64,000 nucleotides of DNA from Paenibacillus hexagrammi (GTDB lineage: Bacteria > Bacillota > Bacilli > Paenibacillales > NBRC-103111), in assembly GCF_021513275.1 (NCBI RefSeq), contig NZ_CP090978.1, positions 372,001-436,000 of the forward strand, in the 5' to 3' direction. This document shows positions 62,570 through 64,000 of this stretch, piece after piece; the first letter of the stretch is position 1; every line of letters begins with the position of its first letter. The notes under the pieces are model-generated. The model made no database searches and had not been told where the DNA came from. It saw nothing but the letters and a program-made list of their open reading frames with translations. The position numbers and the translations under genes are program-made.

Positions 62570-63880
62570 TTAACGTAGCTGTTGCACACCTTTGAACCAT
62601 ACAGATTTGATTGACAAGGTATCCGAGATGTTGGTTGTCGGATCACCGTTTACTAACACAAGGTCAGCTCGCGCACCTTCAGCTATACGGCCGCGATCGT
62701 GAAGAGCAAAGCGGCGTGCTGGTTTCGCGGTAGCCGATTGAAGCGCTTCTATCGGAGAGAAACCTGCCTTCACCAGCAATTGCATTTCATGATGGACGCT
62801 GGCTCCATGAGCAAGACCGCCAAGATTCGGAACAGGAACCGGAGCGACATCCGTCCCGACAAGAATATCAACTCCGGCACGGTGAAGGTCCATCACATTC
62901 TTAAAGCTGTTCTCCATATTGCCTTGTGGAAACGTGTTGAAACTGGAGTTCAAGATATCGATCCAATCCGGACTTAATTTGGAATGAACACGCGGATCAT
63001 TCGCCAATTCCGATGCCGGATTTCCAATAATCGATGAATTCAACACCAAGCACGGTATGACAAAAGCGCCTGAAGCCGCTATGGATTTCACCAAATCGGA
63101 CGTGTACTCAGGTCTGTCGACAAACAAGTGGCCCAAACCGTCGACTCCAAAATCGATGGCCTCTTGCGATGAACGAGCCGTCAAAACGTGAGCGATGACC
63201 AACTTATCGAACTTGTGGGCTTCTGTCACGGCCGTTTTCAGAATCTCGTCGCTTAGTACGGGCAGGCCAGGTGCGCCCATGACCGTGCCTTCTTCAATCA
63301 TGATTTTAATATAGTCGGCTCCATGTTCCACTTGCGTATGCACATGTTTAATCGCCTCTTCCACCGTCGTCACTTGCGGTATTTCATCGTGATCGTGAGC
63401 GTAAGCAGCCAACATTGCTTCCCGGTCTTCCTCCGTTAATTTCTCCAGTTCCTTTAATACGAATTCCGGTATTTCATCTCCATCCGGCAGTAATTCATCT
63501 GGGTGTCCGCCCGGAGCGGTGATCGCAGTGCCAGCAGAACGGACGTCTGCGACGTCATGGACATGTTTTAACTGAATCTCGCGTCCTCTTCTAGTAAAAT
63601 CGCCGTTCATTTCGAGTTCTGTTGTAACCCCGAATTGTAAGGCATCTCGTAATCCTCCGATTGAGGTATGGACATGTGCATCAATGAGACCAGGCATTAG
63701 AGTCGCATTTTCACCATTGATCACCGTTGCATCGGCCGGAATGTCTCCGCCCACTGAAATAATGTATTCCCCTTTAATGACAACAGATCTGGGCGTAATC
63801 ATTTGATCTCCATCAAAGATATGTACATTGGTAATCGCCGTAGCTTGCTCTATCAGAGTATTTTGAGTTGCTTTCTCCAT
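62570..63880 (-). CDS. Metal-dependent amidohydrolase (imidazolonepropionase-like)
   Basis: 436 residues, cytosolic. Amidohydrolase superfamily: metal site DAHVHTSIG near residue 60, middle region YIKIMIEEGTVMGAPG with the bridging Lys candidate, later His metal ligands (KLVIAHVLTARS; DGLGHLFVD), and the terminal catalytic Asp in GTDVAP. The family includes Xaa-Pro dipeptidases and arylamidases; the reaction is not deducible. AGGAGG lies 7 nt before ATG 63880. A textbook promoter (63919-63947) and a palindrome next to a divergent promoter indicate co-regulation with the gene beyond the right edge. Confidence 0.85.
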   Translation of the reverse strand: MEKATQNTLIEQATAITNVHIFDGDQMITPRSVVIKGEYIISVGGDIPADATVINGENATLMPGLIDAHVHTSIGGLRDALQFGVTTELEMNGDFTRRGREIQLKHVHDVADVRSAGTAITAPGGHPDELLPDGDEIPEFVLKELEKLTEEDREAMLAAYAHDHDEIPQVTTVEEAIKHVHTQVEHGADYIKIMIEEGTVMGAPGLPVLSDEILKTAVTEAHKFDKLVIAHVLTARSSQEAIDFGVDGLGHLFVDRPEYTSDLVKSIAASGAFVIPCLVLNSSIIGNPASELANDPRVHSKLSPDWIDILNSSFNTFPQGNMENSFKNVMDLHRAGVDILVGTDVAPVPVPNLGGLAHGASVHHEMQLLVKAGFSPIEALQSATAKPARRFALHDRGRIAEGARADLVLVNGDPTTNISDTLSIKSVWFKGVQQLR

Positions 63881-63918
63881 TCGAATTCCTCCTAAATGTT
63901 CGTTACTTAATGATTCGA

Positions 63919-63947
63919 AGTATAACTGTTAGAAAACTAACTGTCAA
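63919..63947 (-). promoter_or_regulatory. Sigma-A promoter of the amidohydrolase gene
   Basis: On the minus strand TTGACA (63942-63947), 17-bp spacer, TATACT (63919-63924). The spacer contains GTTAG-TTTT-CTAAC, an inverted repeat. Confidence 0.85.
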
Positions 63948-63948
63948 T

Positions 63949-63964
63949 AAACTAATATTAGTTT
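63949..63964. promoter_or_regulatory. Perfect 16-bp palindrome between divergent promoters
   Basis: AAACTAATATTAGTTT is fully self-complementary. It lies next to the amidohydrolase -35 and touches the plus-strand -35, so a bound dimer could control both genes. The GTTAG/CTAAC repeat in the minus promoter spacer shares the TTAG half-site. Confidence 0.72.
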
Positions 63965-63991
63965 GACATAATGGCTTGCCCTCTGTATAGT
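63963..63991 (+). promoter_or_regulatory. Sigma-A promoter reading out of the window
   Basis: TTGACA (63963-63968), 17-bp spacer, TATAGT (63986-63991), plus strand. It must serve a gene starting beyond position 64000, likely the regulator of the divergent amidohydrolase. Confidence 0.82.
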
Positions 63992-64000
63992 TTACTTACT

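Overview
The window looks like a low-GC Gram-positive chromosome, most likely Paenibacillus or a close relative. Evidence: proteins ending in three S-layer homology (SLH) domains, cadherin-like repeats, YesM/YesN two-component systems, an ATPase-less sugar ABC operon, the adaA/adaB arrangement known from Bacillus, AGGAGG ribosome-binding sites and frequent TTG/GTG starts. No rRNA, tRNA, CRISPR array, complete insertion sequence or replication origin was seen.

Layout. 1-5794: 3' part of a giant repeat-rich S-layer protein. 5969-12452: DinB fragment, lipoprotein, TetR/serine-hydrolase divergon with palindromic operators, SDR-MerR operon, ROK regulator and maltose-type acetyltransferase. 12713-15682: secreted FIMAH-type protein. 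15913-24690: catabolic operon (two Gfo/Idh/MocA dehydrogenases, two sugar permeases, binding protein, YesM-like kinase, YesN-like regulator). 25035-29496: CarH-like B12 photoreceptor repressor divergent from a carotenoid-desaturase-like gene that reads in frame into a chemoreceptor. 31474-34883: alkylation/photo-repair island (alkA, adaA-adaB, SPL-like radical SAM). 35091-36991: AraC/ThuA pair. 37060-39470: AT-rich stretch of small and decayed genes. 40723-47725: LysR-controlled Fe/phosphonate-type ABC operon with a phosphoesterase and a secreted CYTH-like protein. 48778-57201: about 2.8 kaa S-layer protein split by two frameshifts. 57506-63880: orphan response regulator, hybrid-cluster protein under a probable FNR site, WYL regulator with DoxX/GyrI genes, amidohydrolase.

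The strongest regulatory stories are: (i) CarH with the Wx9EH and ExHxxG signatures next to TACA repeats in 11-bp phase, suggesting light/B12 control of the desaturase-chemoreceptor gene; (ii) a TGTGA-N6-TCACA site centred at -41.5 from an inferred hcp start site; (iii) a perfect palindrome between tetR and the serine hydrolase; (iv) a duplicated ~50-bp element in the WYL region.

A second theme is reading-frame damage. At least eight genes carry 1-2 nt indels, several in homopolymers (A6, A7, GGGG). Some may be assembly errors, and the desaturase-chemoreceptor fusion itself sits on an A6 run where one extra A would restore a stop codon. Apart from these, intergenic spaces hold true relics: an internally deleted SDR copy (6738-6885), the 3' tail of a second CarH-like gene (15754-15811), and a related ~50-bp tail found three times.
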